Of a stretch of 6,578 nucleotides of DNA, positions 5,783 to 6,578 are shown one piece after another (position 1 is the first letter of the stretch; each line of letters starts with the position of its first letter). The notes under the pieces are model-generated. The model did not search any database, was not told the DNA's origin, and was given only the letters and a program-made list of their open reading frames with translations. Made by a program: the position numbers and the translations under genes. The stretch is from GCA-003244245 sp032230565 (GTDB lineage: Bacteria; Actinomycetota; Actinomycetes; Mycobacteriales; Pseudonocardiaceae), in assembly GCA_032230565.1 (NCBI GenBank), contig JAVXWL010000108.1, forward strand, positions 1 to 6,578, given 5' to 3'.

Positions 5783-6003
5783 TCCGACCTGCGAGAGAGC
5801 GGCAAGCGCTGCACCCGAGCATCAGACGTGGGCACGTATCGGGCACGGGCCTCGTCATGTCAGCCGGACTGCTGCGGTGCTGATCTCCTAACGCATCAAC
5901 GAGAGTCCAGGAGTCGCTGGGTTAGGAATGGGCACGCAGCCGTCTCGCACGGTCCCACCCATACGTTGGCAACGTCAGCGGGCATCAACGGCATCGGATC
6001 ACC

Positions 6004-6270
6004 TCACGCACTCCCCACCTGGCGCCTCGGCCCGGTGTATCGGGCCTGATCTATTAACTCCTGAGCCCGGCGGCGGTCTCGGATCGACCACTTGGCACCC
6101 GGATGAACACCACGAGCGACGGAACCATAACGGACAGCTCCAGGCCCCGCGCTACCGATCCGGATGGGTCTGCCCGCTCGGTGAACGCACGCCTCGGGGA
6201 TATTCCTCCCGTCGCGAGCTAACCATCGGTGCACGCCGGAGCGCCCGGCCAGCGAGCGTCCGACCCGCAC
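6004..6270 (-). CDS. Weak candidate: 88-residue basic protein, possibly excisionase-like
   Basis: I do not recognise this protein with confidence. GTG 6270 is preceded by AGAGG (6282-6278) with a 7-base spacer, which is the main support. The product is Arg-rich and strongly basic. The stretch VHRWLARDGRNIPEACVHRA followed by GRPIRI has a loose likeness to the wing of helix-turn-helix excisionase/MerR-like proteins (RDG-x-IP ... GR-x-x-RI), and KWSIRDRRRAQELIDQAR could be a helix. Third-position GC, roughly two thirds by eye, is lower than expected for a native gene, so it may be decayed or spurious. If real, its place beside a tRNA-like scar would suit a mobile-element protein. Confidence 0.28.
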   Translation of the reverse strand: MRVGRSLAGRSGVHRWLARDGRNIPEACVHRAGRPIRIGSAGPGAVRYGSVARGVHPGAKWSIRDRRRAQELIDQARYTGPRRQVGSA

Positions 6271-6449
6271 ATAATCACCTCTGGTGGGGAGCGATCACAG
6301 TCCTGACCAACGCGCGGGATCATCGGCGACGGTCCTTCCTGCGGCTGCTCCGCTTGCCCACGGAGACCTAACTTGCGATCATGAGCGCACACGAATCAGC
6401 AAGGCTCACCCCAGGCTCGTGGCTAGAGCCCATGATCCGACAGGTCCTC

Positions 6450-6578
6450 CTAGACCAGCGCCACCACGCGCTCCCACACCCCACAAGGGTGTCTCATACA
6501 CCGGGCCATCTCTGCACCCTCCATCCAGGACAAAGCCTCCAGCAGACCCGGGGGTGGTTCACCGTGACGCTGCAACTG
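6450..6578 (-). CDS. Weak candidate: 3' end of a gene entering from the right edge
   Basis: A minus-strand frame is open from the window edge to TAG 6452-6450, 42 codons, reading EALSWMEGAEMARCMRHPCG then VWERVVALV. Its composition is more protein-like than that of the opposing plus-strand frame, which is rich in His, Pro and Thr. It is too short to assign, and no family is recognised. Confidence 0.22.
   Translation of the reverse strand, partial: QLQRHGEPPPGLLEALSWMEGAEMARCMRHPCGVWERVVALV

Larger units (their letters stand above)
5783..6578. other. About 800 bases without a confident gene
   Basis: No frame on either strand gives a recognisable protein. The longer frames are rich in Arg, Pro, Ser, Thr and His, the usual look of non-coding GC-rich DNA. 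I see no complete insertion sequence, RNA gene or CRISPR array. Two weak minus-strand candidates within it are listed separately. Lying on the 5' side of the tRNA-like sequence, it could be decayed mobile DNA. Confidence 0.6.

Noticed and set aside
5534..5891. Plus-strand frames containing VGFEPT and WDSNPH peptides
   Set aside because: These peptides are typical translations of the reverse strand of a tRNA T arm and are not real proteins.
5928..6371. 147-codon plus-strand frame
   Set aside because: No ribosome binding site, Arg/Pro/Ser/Thr-rich composition, modest third-position GC and no recognisable motif.
6381..6578. Plus-strand frame from ATG 6381 open to the window edge
   Set aside because: Unusually rich in His, Pro and Thr, without a well-placed ribosome binding site; it looks antisense.

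Overview
The window looks like chromosomal DNA of a high-GC actinobacterium, most likely a mycobacterium (Mycobacterium/Mycolicibacterium type). The evidence is GC-rich codon third positions, GTG/TTG starts, and the pairing of a CheB / CheR-PAS cassette with a mycobacterial-style STAS protein. This is a judgement from composition and family resemblance; no search was run.

Layout. (1) 1-919, + strand: 3' part of a CheB methylesterase gene, cut by the left edge, with a Cys/His-containing C-terminal extension. (2) 920-1043: a spacer that can fold into a closing stem around three hairpins, followed by a good Shine-Dalgarno that places the next start at GTG 1044. (3) 1044-2948, + strand: CheR methyltransferase fused to PAS - heptad coiled coil - PAS. 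(4) 3023-3385, + strand: a STAS-domain anti-sigma-factor antagonist whose usual C-terminal tail lies in another frame just after the stop, suggesting a one-base loss. (5) 4468 to 3465, - strand: a short-chain dehydrogenase, then a 58-residue acidic small protein with a very good ribosome binding site. (6) 5487 to 4552, - strand: a 311-residue protein of unknown function with a weak gamma-glutamylcyclotransferase-like (GGCT/AIG2) signature and a lower-GC codon choice than the che genes. (7) 5488-5711: intergenic DNA with a paired TGTC-N4-GACA dyad. (8) 5712-5782, - strand: a tRNA-like sequence with a perfect T arm and anticodon loop but a broken acceptor stem, possibly a tRNA pseudogene or an attachment-site scar. 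(9) 5783-6578: about 800 bases without a confident gene; two weak - strand reading frames are recorded.

How the genes may work together. CheB and CheR catalyse opposing protein-glutamate methylation steps. PAS sensory domains on CheR and a STAS partner-switching protein directly downstream suggest a signalling module that ends in sigma-factor control rather than a flagellar motor; no other chemotaxis gene is visible. The SDR and the 58-residue protein form a second, convergent unit. The right-hand third has features of a junction with accessory DNA.
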